DNA of 64,000 nt from Aquimarina megaterium XH134. GTDB taxonomy: Bacteria; Bacteroidota; Bacteroidia; Flavobacteriales; Flavobacteriaceae. Shown here in pieces: positions 45,170-54,041 of the stretch. The notes below the pieces were generated by a model. It saw only the letters and a program-made list of their open reading frames with translations, did not search any database and was not told the origin of the DNA. The translations under genes were made by a program, and so were the position numbers. Location of the stretch: assembly GCF_000520975.1 (NCBI RefSeq), contig NZ_JACB01000031.1, positions 124,001 to 188,000 on the forward strand. Direction: 5' to 3'. Every line of letters begins with the position of its first letter. Positions within the stretch are counted from its first letter, which is position 1.

Positions 45170-46399
45170 ATGAAAAAGAAAATTATAAAATTCCTAGTGC
45201 TATTGATTAGCTTTGGGGCTTATGCTCAGATGGACCAATATGCTTATAGAAGTATGTTGCCAGAGATAACAGATACCTGGCATGCTATTAGTTTACCCGA
45301 TGAAGTTTTTAGTAAAGTTTCACCAAATCTATCTGATATTAGAGTTTTTGGGATCACAAACAAGAAAGATACAATAGAAGCCCCTTATCTTTTACGATTA
45401 AAAACCGAAAAAAAATCCTTTACTAAAATACCTTTTACCATTTTAAATACCTCATTTAATGAGAAAGGAACATATATTACATTAGAAATCCCAACTAAAC
45501 AACCAATTAATCAGATTCATTTAGACTTTGAGCAATCCAATTTTGATTGGTTAATTACCTTAGAAGGGACTCAAGACCGTAAAGAATGGTATACCATAAA
45601 AGAAGACTATCGTATACTTTCAATAAAAAATGAACTTACAGACTATCAATTCACTACAGTACGATTTCCTAATGCGCAGTATCACTATTTCAGGATACTG
45701 ATAAAAAGTACTAAAAAACCAGTTTTACAATCAGCTAATGTAACCAGATATGAAATTAAAAAGGCAAATTACAGGGAATATGGCATAGAAAAGCTAAATA
45801 TTCAGAATCCTAAGGGTACCAAAAAAACTATTATCGATGTAAGTCTTAAAACTCCAGTTCCCGTAAGTTATATTGGTGTCCAAGTACAAGAAACTTTTGA
45901 TTACTATCGTCCTATATCTATTCGATATGTAATAGATAGTATACAGACTCAGAAAGGCAGTTGGAAACCTAGGTATCGAGAGCTTAATTCTGGAGTACTT
46001 AATTCTATAGAAGATAATGTATTTACCAATACGAGTACAATTGCTCAGAAATTTAGAATGGTGATTGATAATCATGACAATCAACCTTTAAAAATTAATA
46101 AAATCATTGTTAAAGGATATCAACACGAACTTGTTACGCGTTTTACAAATCCGGGAACATATTATTTGGTTTATGGAAATGATAAAATGAAAAAACCTTC
46201 TTATGATCTTAATTATGTATCTGCAAAGATTCCAGATGAGGTGACAACACTATTTCCAGAAACACAGTCGACGATTGGTCACGAAGAATCTTCTGTAACA
46301 AAGCCTTTATTTGCTAATAAAATCTGGCTATGGGGTATTATGGGTATTGTGATCCTGTTGTTAGGAGGATTTACATTATCTATGATGAAGAAAAAATAA
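45170..46399 (+). CDS. DUF3999 membrane-anchored protein
   Basis: A 409-residue exported protein. Signal peptide (IIKFLVLLISFGAYAQ), a large periplasmic beta-rich part (about 20-370) with strand patterns such as FYTITLEIPTKQPINQIHLDFEQS-like segments and a discoidin-like middle, then one helix (about 383-402, IWLWGIMGIVILLLGGFTL) and MKKK at the cytoplasmic end. It is the partner of the DUF2339 protein. Confidence 0.85.
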   Translation: MKKKIIKFLVLLISFGAYAQMDQYAYRSMLPEITDTWHAISLPDEVFSKVSPNLSDIRVFGITNKKDTIEAPYLLRLKTEKKSFTKIPFTILNTSFNEKGTYITLEIPTKQPINQIHLDFEQSNFDWLITLEGTQDRKEWYTIKEDYRILSIKNELTDYQFTTVRFPNAQYHYFRILIKSTKKPVLQSANVTRYEIKKANYREYGIEKLNIQNPKGTKKTIIDVSLKTPVPVSYIGVQVQETFDYYRPISIRYVIDSIQTQKGSWKPRYRELNSGVLNSIEDNVFTNTSTIAQKFRMVIDNHDNQPLKINKIIVKGYQHELVTRFTNPGTYYLVYGNDKMKKPSYDLNYVSAKIPDEVTTLFPETQSTIGHEESSVTKPLFANKIWLWGIMGIVILLLGGFTLSMMKKK

Positions 46400-46422
46400 A
46401 AAGTATATTTTTTTCTGCCAGA

Positions 46423-46548
46423 ATGATAAGAAAAACCTATGAAAAACACTTCATTTGGGTTTATGTGATTTATACTTCTATTTTTTTTGAATCTTTTTTA
46501 TTGAGTTTTTTGAGTATTGATATGGTATACAGTGATTTAACAGGATAA
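46423..46548 (+). CDS. Possible small membrane protein, 41 residues
   Basis: An ATG-started frame beginning MIRKTYEKHFIWVYVIYTS and continuing IFFESFLLSFLSIDMVYSDLTG: basic start, one hydrophobic helix, acidic end. It begins 24 bases after DUF3999. The composition fits a one-span micro-protein, but nothing else supports it. The 290 bases after it, up to 46838, carry no recognised gene. Confidence 0.3.
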   Translation: MIRKTYEKHFIWVYVIYTSIFFESFLLSFLSIDMVYSDLTG

Positions 46549-46837
46549 AAAAACTGAATACTGTTGAGGGAAACCGTAAATAACTTTAGAAATAATTACT
46601 TAGGTTAGCAGTATTACACATATGATAATAAAGTTTTTAATCATACCGAATAGAATCTTGATTAATGATAAGTTTCATAGTTAGAGAATTAATATCCTGT
46701 GTGAATATGTCTTAGTGTAATACAGAATCGGAAAATGAACAAGAAATAAATAAAAACTCTACATCTTACCTGTTGCGGTGAGATTACGTCCAATATAATG
46801 AGCTCTAGCTTAAGGACTCCAAAAAGAAAACTTGTAA

Positions 46838-47314
46838 ATGAAAATTGAATTACTATCTATTTTTGATGGATTATTTAGTGTAAACACTAAAGAAAAGAAG
46901 GAAGAAACGAGTGCTTCCAAAATTTTTATGACCGATACACATACTAATTCTGGTAGAACCTTGATGATCGAAGAAGAAGACTATGCAGTTTGGGCTTATC
47001 TCCTAAGCACAGATAAAGAAGATATTGATTTTGATGGCTTTCTATGTGCAGTAATTGATCCAAGATTTTCTGATGTAAAATCGTATAAGAACATTCGGGA
47101 AAGAAGAGATGCACCATTACCAGCCTTATATGCTAATCGATATAGTTATGTTAAAAATCTTAAAAAGAAAGATATAACAATACATTGGCAAGAAGAATAT
47201 GTAACTATATTCATAAAGAAAAAAGTATATCTTGTTATGGATCTAAATGCAAGAACCAGCTATTCAAAAGCGTTAGCGAATGATTGTGACTACGGAAAAC
47301 AACTAAAAAGCTAA
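46838..47314 (+). CDS. Uncharacterised cytoplasmic protein
   Basis: A 158-residue protein without signal or membrane segment. It starts MKIELLSIFDGLFSV and contains the acidic DYAVWAYLLSTDKEDIDFDGFLC stretch, a basic middle (FSDVKSYKNIRERRDAPLPA) and GKQLKS at the end. I do not recognise the family. A dispersed ~48-base intergenic repeat begins 20 bases after it. Confidence 0.6.
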   Translation: MKIELLSIFDGLFSVNTKEKKEETSASKIFMTDTHTNSGRTLMIEEEDYAVWAYLLSTDKEDIDFDGFLCAVIDPRFSDVKSYKNIRERRDAPLPALYANRYSYVKNLKKKDITIHWQEEYVTIFIKKKVYLVMDLNARTSYSKALANDCDYGKQLKS

Positions 47315-47334
47315 GCAGGGATATAACCCATTAC

Positions 47335-47381
47335 CTTCTCTCAACAACATCTATTTCTCGATGAAATACAAATATTTAGCT
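47335..47381. repeat. Dispersed intergenic repeat, copy 1
   Basis: TTCTCTCAACAACA followed by CTCGATGAAATA and an AT-rich end. It matches copy 2 (53056-53105) at roughly 40 of 48 positions. The 185 bases to the next gene hold no other feature that I can name. Confidence 0.5.
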
Positions 47382-47565
47382 TTTGACAGAATGTCGAGAT
47401 AGATATTTAATATAGAGGTATGATCTTACCGTTCAGCAAAAATATTTAACTACAAGAGTATGATTGTGTTACCTTGGTGCATAGAACAGAATTAATGACT
47501 GTTAATAGTAACTATGTGATCTCACAAAGTAATTGCCCTTTTTGTTAGTTAAAAATTAAAAAACA

Positions 47566-48477
47566 ATGAACAAAAACATCGTACTTATAATTAGCCTTTT
47601 AACTATAAGTCATATATTTTCTCAACAAATACCAGATACGACCTATAGCCCCGAGATAATAACAAAAATGTACCCTAAAAAAACCGGTACTACGATACAT
47701 ATAGATCAAGGACATCGTAATTTTCATACAAAGAACAATAGGTTTTTACCTTTTGCAAAATTAGTGTCAGAAGATGGTTATAAAGTCGATGGTTTTGATG
47801 GGAAATTTGAAAAAGATAAGCTAAAAGATCTTAAGATATTGGTGATCTCTAATGCGTTATCAGAAAATAGCAGACCTCCTTTTGTTGCTCCCACAGAGAG
47901 TGCTTTTTCGACAAGTGAAATAAATAATGTAAAAGAATGGGTTAAAAATGGGGGCTCTCTTTTTTTGATCGCAGATCATATGCCCTTTGCTGGGGCCTCT
48001 GCAAATCTTGCCAAAGCTTTTGGTTTTACATTTTATGACAGCTTTGTAATGGATGCCGATGACAAAGGAATTTTTGACTTTTCTCGAAAAAATGAAATGC
48101 TCGGTAATCATGTAATAACAAATGGAAGAAATCATCAGGAACGAGTACACAAAATAAGAACCTTTACAGGACAAGGGTTTAAAGCACCAAAAAAAGCTTC
48201 TTCTATTTTAAATTTAAAAAAAGAATATACTGTCTTTATAACAGATACTATGTGGGTTTTTAATGAAAAAACTCCAAGAATCTCTGCAGAAAACTTATCT
48301 CAGGGAGCTGTCTTAGAATACGGAAAAGGTAGAATAGCAGTATTTGGAGAAGCAGCCATGTTTACGGCTCAAATTGCGGGTAGAGATAGGGTTAAGGTCG
48401 GAATGAACTCTGCAGAAGCATCAGAAAACTATCAGCTATTACTTAATCTGATACATTGGTTAGATAGGGCGTATTGA
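47566..48477 (+). CDS. Secreted DUF4350-like (glutamine amidotransferase-fold) protein
   Basis: A 303-residue exported protein: signal peptide IVLIISLLTISHIFSQ; then TIHIDQGHRNFHT and LKDLKILVISNALS. WVKNGGSLFLIADHMPFAG at about 125-145 is the nucleotide/sugar-like loop of the DUF4350/GATase1-like fold, and GAVLEYGKGRIAVFGEAAMFTAQ follows near the end. The catalytic Cys of true amidotransferases is not seen. Role unknown; it heads a run of three secreted proteins ending in an S41 peptidase. Confidence 0.8.
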   Translation: MNKNIVLIISLLTISHIFSQQIPDTTYSPEIITKMYPKKTGTTIHIDQGHRNFHTKNNRFLPFAKLVSEDGYKVDGFDGKFEKDKLKDLKILVISNALSENSRPPFVAPTESAFSTSEINNVKEWVKNGGSLFLIADHMPFAGASANLAKAFGFTFYDSFVMDADDKGIFDFSRKNEMLGNHVITNGRNHQERVHKIRTFTGQGFKAPKKASSILNLKKEYTVFITDTMWVFNEKTPRISAENLSQGAVLEYGKGRIAVFGEAAMFTAQIAGRDRVKVGMNSAEASENYQLLLNLIHWLDRAY

Positions 48478-48529
48478 TTTAATACAGTAAGAAGTGTCAA
48501 TATGTAAAAAACACTAAAAAGATACATTT

Positions 48530-49831
48530 ATGAAAAACACACCACGAAATAATCTCGTTTTAATAATTGCATTTCTGTTACTAACAGTATTGCATTTTCC
48601 TAAATCTAGTGCCCAACATGCTACAACAGAACAATATTTTAGGCACATGAGATATAATCATGTATCCCCACATGTGAAGATAAAAGGAATTCACGAAATA
48701 AATCAACAAGAAGCTCAACATACGTCTCATTATGTTTTTAAGTACAATGAAAAAAAACAATTGATAGAGATTGTTAATTATCATTATCACGACCAACGAA
48801 AACACCCTTTAGCAACAATAGGGGCACATAGAACGGTTTTTGATTACTCTGATGGTGAAGAGATTCGTACTTTTTTTGATAAGAAAGGAAAGCGAATGGC
48901 TAATAATCGTGAAGTCTTTAAAGAAATATACCAATATGATAAAAATGGATTCATAAATGCACTTGATTTTTATGATTTGAACGATGAACCTATGGAGTCT
49001 AATTGGAAAATTGCGAATTATCGGTGGTCAAAAAACAAAAAAATGGTGATAGAAAAACGGTATGATCTACAAAATAACCCTGTTAATATTTCACCGTATT
49101 TTGAATTTGGGATAACAGGAATTTTATATAGAAAAGATGGATCTCCAAAAGCTAATTATAATCTTAATGAGAAATTAGAAATTCAAGAAAACTCAATAGG
49201 AGTGGCCTCTTATGAAGACACCTATGATGAAAAAGGAAATCATGTTAGGTATTCTTATCACAATGCAAAAGGAAAATTAACTAAAAACCAGTGGAATTTT
49301 GCAGCCAACAACCAAGAGTTTGACGATAAGGGATATCTCATAAAAGGAGCAATGTTTGACGAAAATAATGAACTAACGCACGAACGAGACTTTCCTTCTG
49401 TTACTCATATAAGAATGGCTAGCCCAGCAAGTAAAAAAGATACTATAGAAATAAAAGAAAGAGCGTTAGGGTATTTAATAGCACTACAGGAATTAAAACC
49501 TGATCTTATGAAAGAAGTGTTTCATAAAGATTTAGCTAAGAGAACAATGGGGTTTGATCGAGAAAAACAAAAAGAAGTGATTAGAGAAACTAGCTATGAA
49601 CAGATGGTAGAGTTTGCAAAATCATGGAACAAATCCGGAACCAGATTTCCTCCCAAACCAAGTAATAAAATAAAGATATTAGATATCTATAATCGAATAG
49701 CTACAGTTAAATTGATTTCAGACAATTGGGTAGAATATTTACATTTAGTAAAAACAAATGACCAATGGCAAATCATAAATTTACTTTGGCAACATAAGAA
49801 TGTAGATCGATATCCAAACCAAAATAAATAA
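48530..49831 (+). CDS. Secreted protein with tyrosine-rich strands and NTF2-like C-terminus
   Basis: A 433-residue exported protein with signal NLVLIIAFLLLTVLHFPKSSAQ. Residues 60-290 contain strands such as EIYQYDKNGFINALDFYDLNDEP and EDTYDEKGNHVRYSYHNAKGK, resembling RHS/YD-type beta repeats. Residues about 300-430 look like an NTF2/SnoaL (putative lumazine-binding) domain, with ELKPDLMKEVFHKDLAKR and KILDIYNRIATVKLISDNWVEYLHLVKTNDQWQIINLLW. Likely a surface-binding protein; no enzyme motif is seen. Confidence 0.65.
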   Translation: MKNTPRNNLVLIIAFLLLTVLHFPKSSAQHATTEQYFRHMRYNHVSPHVKIKGIHEINQQEAQHTSHYVFKYNEKKQLIEIVNYHYHDQRKHPLATIGAHRTVFDYSDGEEIRTFFDKKGKRMANNREVFKEIYQYDKNGFINALDFYDLNDEPMESNWKIANYRWSKNKKMVIEKRYDLQNNPVNISPYFEFGITGILYRKDGSPKANYNLNEKLEIQENSIGVASYEDTYDEKGNHVRYSYHNAKGKLTKNQWNFAANNQEFDDKGYLIKGAMFDENNELTHERDFPSVTHIRMASPASKKDTIEIKERALGYLIALQELKPDLMKEVFHKDLAKRTMGFDREKQKEVIRETSYEQMVEFAKSWNKSGTRFPPKPSNKIKILDIYNRIATVKLISDNWVEYLHLVKTNDQWQIINLLWQHKNVDRYPNQNK

Positions 49832-49870
49832 AAATAACACTTCAGATACATTATAATACAGATTAAAATA

Positions 49871-51193
49871 ATGAAAAGTAAAATATTAATATTCGTTCTA
49901 ATTACCTTAACTCCAATACTTCTATTAGCTCAATCAAATACCGATGTTATTAAAAGAGTACAGAAGCTTATGACAGAGAACTATGTTTTTCTGGATAAAG
50001 CAAAAGAAGTAAATCAACGTCTGGACGAATTGATGAAAGAAAAGTATTTTGATACTTTTAAAAAACCAGGAGAGTTTGCAAAAGCGTTGACAAAAGAGAT
50101 GCAAAAAATCACAAATGATAAACATCTAAATATTGCTCCTCCAAGACCTCGAAATAGTAGACCGAGTAATCCTTTAGGTTTCATTCCCATGCATCTGCAA
50201 AATATAGAACGTTTTAGAAGAGGAGGGTTTGGAGAAGTTAATTTTTTTGAAGGAAATGTAGGTTATGTTCATTTAAAAGGGTTTAGAGTTGAAGACACTA
50301 TAAAAGTAGATCCTCTAATGAAGTATTTATCAACTGCCGATGCAATAATTATCGATTTGAGAGGAAATGGCGGTGGTAATGGTCCTGTTGGAGTTAATTT
50401 AAGTAGTTATTTTCTTCCCACAAATCTACCACTAACTGGCGTGTATACACGAAGAACAGATACTATGGAAAACTATAATACTGTGCCTGTTAAAGGTATG
50501 CAAAGATTAGAGGTTCCTTTATTTATATTAACTAGCGGTAGAACTTTTTCTGCATCCGAAGCTTTTGCATATGATCTACAAGCAAGAAAAAGAGCCACAG
50601 TTATAGGAGAGAACACTGGTGGTGGTGCACATCCTGTAAATTTTATGAGATTACCACAAGGGTATAGACTTATTGTTCCAATTGCTCGCTCGATCAACCC
50701 TGTAACAAATACAAATTGGGAAGGTGTTGGAGTGATCCCAGATATTAAATCTACTGCCAATGATGCACTAGAAAAAGCTAAAGAAATAGCTAAAGCAAGT
50801 GCTGCAAAGTATAGAGAAAAACCCTTTAAACAACTTGAAAAGATTTTAGAAAAAAATGAATTTACAAAACAAGATGAAGAAACTGTTTGCGAACTTCTAC
50901 AATTGATATTGAAAAGAGGTCATATGGAAAGTTTTATGATTAACGATATGGGATATAATTACCTGCGGGAAAAAAATATAAAAGCTGCTCTGGCAATTTT
51001 AAGAGCAGGATCAATTCTTTTTCCTGATTCTCCCAATGCCCAAGATAGCTATGCCGAGGTTTTAGCACAAAATGGACAAAATAAATTAGCATTAAAACAT
51101 TATGAAGCAGCTGTAACTATTGCAAAACGTAGAAAAGATAAACAAACAGGATTATATGAGAAAAACTTAAAAAACTTTAAAGCTAAGATGTGA
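49871..51193 (+). CDS. Secreted S41 family (tail-specific) peptidase with C-terminal TPR
   Basis: A 440-residue exported serine peptidase. Signal peptide ILIFVLITLTPILLLAQ. Residues 20-300 form the S41 core: GNVGYVHLKGFRV, IIDLRGNGGGNGPVG, and the catalytic FSASEAFAYDLQ (S227 or S229 in SASE), with GENTGGGAHP later. Residues 340-430 are helical and carry a TPR-like end (AALAILRAGSILFPDSPNAQDSYAEVLAQNG). It should trim periplasmic or imported proteins. It converges with the LytTR regulator pair. Confidence 0.9.
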   Translation: MKSKILIFVLITLTPILLLAQSNTDVIKRVQKLMTENYVFLDKAKEVNQRLDELMKEKYFDTFKKPGEFAKALTKEMQKITNDKHLNIAPPRPRNSRPSNPLGFIPMHLQNIERFRRGGFGEVNFFEGNVGYVHLKGFRVEDTIKVDPLMKYLSTADAIIIDLRGNGGGNGPVGVNLSSYFLPTNLPLTGVYTRRTDTMENYNTVPVKGMQRLEVPLFILTSGRTFSASEAFAYDLQARKRATVIGENTGGGAHPVNFMRLPQGYRLIVPIARSINPVTNTNWEGVGVIPDIKSTANDALEKAKEIAKASAAKYREKPFKQLEKILEKNEFTKQDEETVCELLQLILKRGHMESFMINDMGYNYLREKNIKAALAILRAGSILFPDSPNAQDSYAEVLAQNGQNKLALKHYEAAVTIAKRRKDKQTGLYEKNLKNFKAKM

Positions 51194-51220
51194 TATTCAT
51201 GTTATAGTAAATAACAGGGT

Positions 51221-51940
51221 TTACTTCCAAACTTTTTTTCCGGTCTGATATATTTTCTCTAGAGCATTATCTCTATAACTTCTTCCCATCGGGATGGTAT
51301 GATCATTTATCTCTAATACATTTCCTTGTATAACACTTATATAGTGAAAGTTTACTATAAAAGACTTGTGTACTTGTACAAACTGAGATGAGGGTAATAG
51401 TTCTAACATTCCGGAAAGAGTTTGATAAGTGACAAAAAACCTGTCTTTTAGGACCACTTTAATATAATCCTTTAAACTTTCAATAAAAAGAATATCGGTA
51501 TAATATACTTTAATTTTTTTATTATCTACTTTAAAAAAAGCTGCACCAGCAGGGGTTTCGGGCATTTTTATAGGTTGATCTGTATGTGTTCTTACTTTTT
51601 CAATGGCTTGTACAAATCGATAAAAAGGAATTGGTTTTATTAGATAATCAACAGCATTAAGCTCAAATCCATCTACGGCATAATGCCGATGTGCCGTAGT
51701 AAAAATAACCTTGGGAGGAGAAGAGACAGCTTTTAAAAAATTGATCCCGTTGAGCATAGGCATTTGTATATCTAAAAAAATGAGATCGATAGTTTCAGAA
51801 TTTAAAAACTCGATAGCCGATAAAGCATCATCAAATTTTCCAACTTCAGATAAAAAATCTAACCTACTGATGTAATCAGAGATAACATCTTGAGCTAATG
51901 GCTCATCATCTATAATAATACATTTTATAATACTCATCAA
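51221..51940 (-). CDS. LytTR family response regulator
   Basis: A 239-residue regulator. The receiver (1-120) has acidic D11/D12, and phosphoacceptor D57 in IFLDIQMP, then FTTAHRHYAVDGF and LIKPIPF. The LytTR DNA-binding domain lies at about 140-235 (VYYTDILFIESLKDYIKVVLKDRFFVTYQTLSGMLELL). It binds direct repeats in target promoters. Its start overlaps the end of the upstream kinase gene by four bases (ATGA), the classic arrangement of a LytS/LytR pair. Confidence 0.93.
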   Translation of the reverse strand: MMSIIKCIIIDDEPLAQDVISDYISRLDFLSEVGKFDDALSAIEFLNSETIDLIFLDIQMPMLNGINFLKAVSSPPKVIFTTAHRHYAVDGFELNAVDYLIKPIPFYRFVQAIEKVRTHTDQPIKMPETPAGAAFFKVDNKKIKVYYTDILFIESLKDYIKVVLKDRFFVTYQTLSGMLELLPSSQFVQVHKSFIVNFHYISVIQGNVLEINDHTIPMGRSYRDNALEKIYQTGKKVWK

Positions 51941-52974
51941 TTATCTAGTTGTATACTTAGGTCGACATAAAATTTATGTGCACGTTCTTCTAACCTAAAG
52001 GTATGTTTTTGAGGATAAATAATCTGTAATCTTTTAGATAAATTTTGAACGCCGATTCCGTTTTTGTTACCTTCTTTTACAGAATTTCCTACCGGATTAA
52101 TAGTGCTAATGTGTAATTCGCCATTGTTGACCGCTATTTTTATTTGTATATCCACATCTCCTCTTTCATTTAAAGAACAATGTTTAAAAGCATTTTCGAC
52201 TATAGGAATTAGGATAAGAGGAGTAATCATTACACCACCAAAATTACCAGTGATTTCCATCTGTAAGTTTAAACGATTTCCAAAACGTAACTTCTCTAAT
52301 TCAATATAATCATGTAAGTGATGTATTTCCTTTTCTAAAGAAATTTTGTCTTCACTACCTTCATATAAGGTATAAGATAATAAGTTTGATAGTTGTAATA
52401 GAGCTTCTGGAGTTTTTTTTGAACCTTTTAATGATAATGAGTACAGATTGTTTAACGTATTAAAGAGAAAATGAGGATTCATCTGGGATCTCAGAAAATT
52501 CAGTTCACTGATTTTTTGTTCTTTTTTTATTTTTTCTAAGTTGATCTTATTTTCGTAGTGATCTTGTAAAATCTTGATAGCAGTAGGAGGACCAAACCAT
52601 AATAATATTGCTCTCGCAAAATCCAGTATTCTAGGAAAAGAAAAAAAATCAGAAGGAAGTTTTGGTATTTCTAGTAAAACCGGATAGATAAAGTAATATT
52701 GAAAAAGTTTTACAAGTAATGAGTTTATAATAAGAAGAGGAATGAAAGCCAGAAAATAATATACATAACGTTTGGTACTAATATACTTAGGCCATAAATA
52801 ATACATATGTATATAATAAAATGGGATTTCTAGTAAACAACCCAGGTACTTATAAGAAGCTTTTGTCAAAGAAGCACCATACATTACATCCATTACTATC
52901 CAAATCAATAAATAAAGAATCCAAAAAACAATATGTTTTAAGGTTCTATTTTTAAAAAATACAGAAGTTGTCAT
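51937..52974 (-). CDS. LytS-type sensor histidine kinase
   Basis: A 345-residue membrane kinase. About four hydrophobic helices lie in residues 12-130, then a coiled coil (ENKINLEKIKKEQKISELN). The His_kinase domain (PF06580 type) has MNPHFLFNTLNN with H168, followed by the HATPase with IVENAFKHCS and NGIGVQNLSKRLQ. It senses an unknown membrane signal and phosphorylates the downstream LytTR regulator. Confidence 0.93.
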   Translation of the reverse strand: MTTSVFFKNRTLKHIVFWILYLLIWIVMDVMYGASLTKASYKYLGCLLEIPFYYIHMYYLWPKYISTKRYVYYFLAFIPLLIINSLLVKLFQYYFIYPVLLEIPKLPSDFFSFPRILDFARAILLWFGPPTAIKILQDHYENKINLEKIKKEQKISELNFLRSQMNPHFLFNTLNNLYSLSLKGSKKTPEALLQLSNLLSYTLYEGSEDKISLEKEIHHLHDYIELEKLRFGNRLNLQMEITGNFGGVMITPLILIPIVENAFKHCSLNERGDVDIQIKIAVNNGELHISTINPVGNSVKEGNKNGIGVQNLSKRLQIIYPQKHTFRLEERAHKFYVDLSIQLDN

Positions 52975-53055
52975 AATAATGTAGATGCTATTAAATATAC
53001 CTCAAACAGGGTAAAATGGATTGTAATATCGTTAAATTATGAGTATTTGACTATT

Positions 53056-53105
53056 ATTTTCTCTCAACAACACTTCTTGCTCGATGAAATATAGAAATAT
53101 ATACT
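53056..53105. repeat. Dispersed intergenic repeat, copy 2
   Basis: TTCTCTCAACAACACTTCTT, then CTCGATGAAATA and ATATATACTT. It matches copy 1 at 47335-47381 over about 48 bases, with few differences. It sits between the divergent kinase gene and the candidate small RNA. Confidence 0.5.
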
Positions 53106-53201
53106 TGTGTAATATGCTTAAAGCCTATTTAATAAAAGCTAATTACACATCCTACTTATTCCTTAAAATCGTATTTTTTATAGGATTTCCTGATAAAAAA
53201 C

Positions 53202-53209
53202 TATATTTG
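53202..53209 (+). promoter_or_regulatory. -7 element of the orphan small transcript
   Basis: TATATTTG, a full match to TAnnTTTG. A TTT lies 22 bases before it. Predicted start at about 53216, exactly where a hairpin begins. Confidence 0.55.
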
Positions 53210-53215
53210 TTGCTT

Positions 53216-53295
53216 AGTTATAATTGCATTTTATATAACTAAACGTAAACCATTTTTGAAAACGGAGTAAGTTTAGATACCTACTCCGTTTTTTG
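53216..53295 (+). ncRNA. Candidate small RNA with two hairpins
   Basis: A promoter-like -7 element (53202-53209) is followed at the right distance by a hairpin, AGTTATA (53216-53222) with TATAACT (53234-53240). A 20-base single-stranded stretch comes next, then a terminator stem: AAAACGGAGTA (53259-53269) with TACTCCGTTTT (53282-53292), and a T tract. No ATG-started frame lies in the ~80 bases. The intergenic region has no plus-strand gene upstream that the terminator could serve. Confidence 0.5.
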
Positions 53296-53486
53296 TTTTG
53301 AACTCATCCTGAAGTGGTTTTAGGCCGAAAAGTTTGGCTTTTGTGTCATGATGAAGTTGATTTTTTTTCAGTATAGTTAGCTACATTGAAAAAAATGACA
53401 AAATTGGGGTAGAAAATATAAATTTTGTAAGTAAAAGTATTACTTAAGAAGAGTTCTTTATACAAAAGCATCAATAAGAAGTAATT

Positions 53487-54035
53487 ATGTCAATACAGAA
53501 AAATAAAAACAGAATTGAAAGTACAAATTGCATTGTGGCCGAAGATCATATTTATTTTCCCAAAGGATATTATTTTAAGTATGGATATCTAAAAGATAAA
53601 AAGAAACTACCGTTCTCGGTCATCAATGAAATAAGAATCAATACAAGACCAGTAACTGCAAAAATTAATACTAACGAAATCATTTTTCTACAAGGTCTGG
53701 ATAAGAAACAATGTATTGAGATTAAAGAAAAATCGAATATTAGTTTAACTACTCCGGTTGATAATTGGTCATTACTATGCGATGAGTTTTTGGATACAGA
53801 ATTTAGTGAAACACAGAAAGAAAATGTAATACAATTACTTAAAGAAAACGGAATTGATAAAGACGAAGTACGTCAAATACGAAAACGTATTTCTTCAAGA
53901 ATGCTATTTCGCACCTTTTTCTCATGGGAATGGATATATTATGGCCAGTTTGATGTTCTTAAACAACTTTGGCCCATGAGTTATAAAAAATACTGGTGGA
54001 CTATGGAAATCGCTTTAAGAAACAAAAAAAAATAA
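53487..54035 (+). CDS. Uncharacterised cytoplasmic protein
   Basis: A 182-residue soluble protein without signal peptide. It begins MSIQKNKNRIESTNCIVAEDH and has beta strands up to 70, and acidic helices (ETQKENVIQLLKENGIDKDEVRQIRKRI). It ends with an aromatic-rich segment, LFRTFFSWEWIYYGQFDVLKQLWP...YWWTMEIAL, which looks well conserved. I do not recognise the family. It converges on the BNR protein, seven bases away. Confidence 0.6.
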   Translation: MSIQKNKNRIESTNCIVAEDHIYFPKGYYFKYGYLKDKKKLPFSVINEIRINTRPVTAKINTNEIIFLQGLDKKQCIEIKEKSNISLTTPVDNWSLLCDEFLDTEFSETQKENVIQLLKENGIDKDEVRQIRKRISSRMLFRTFFSWEWIYYGQFDVLKQLWPMSYKKYWWTMEIALRNKKK

Positions 54036-54041
54036 CCCAGT

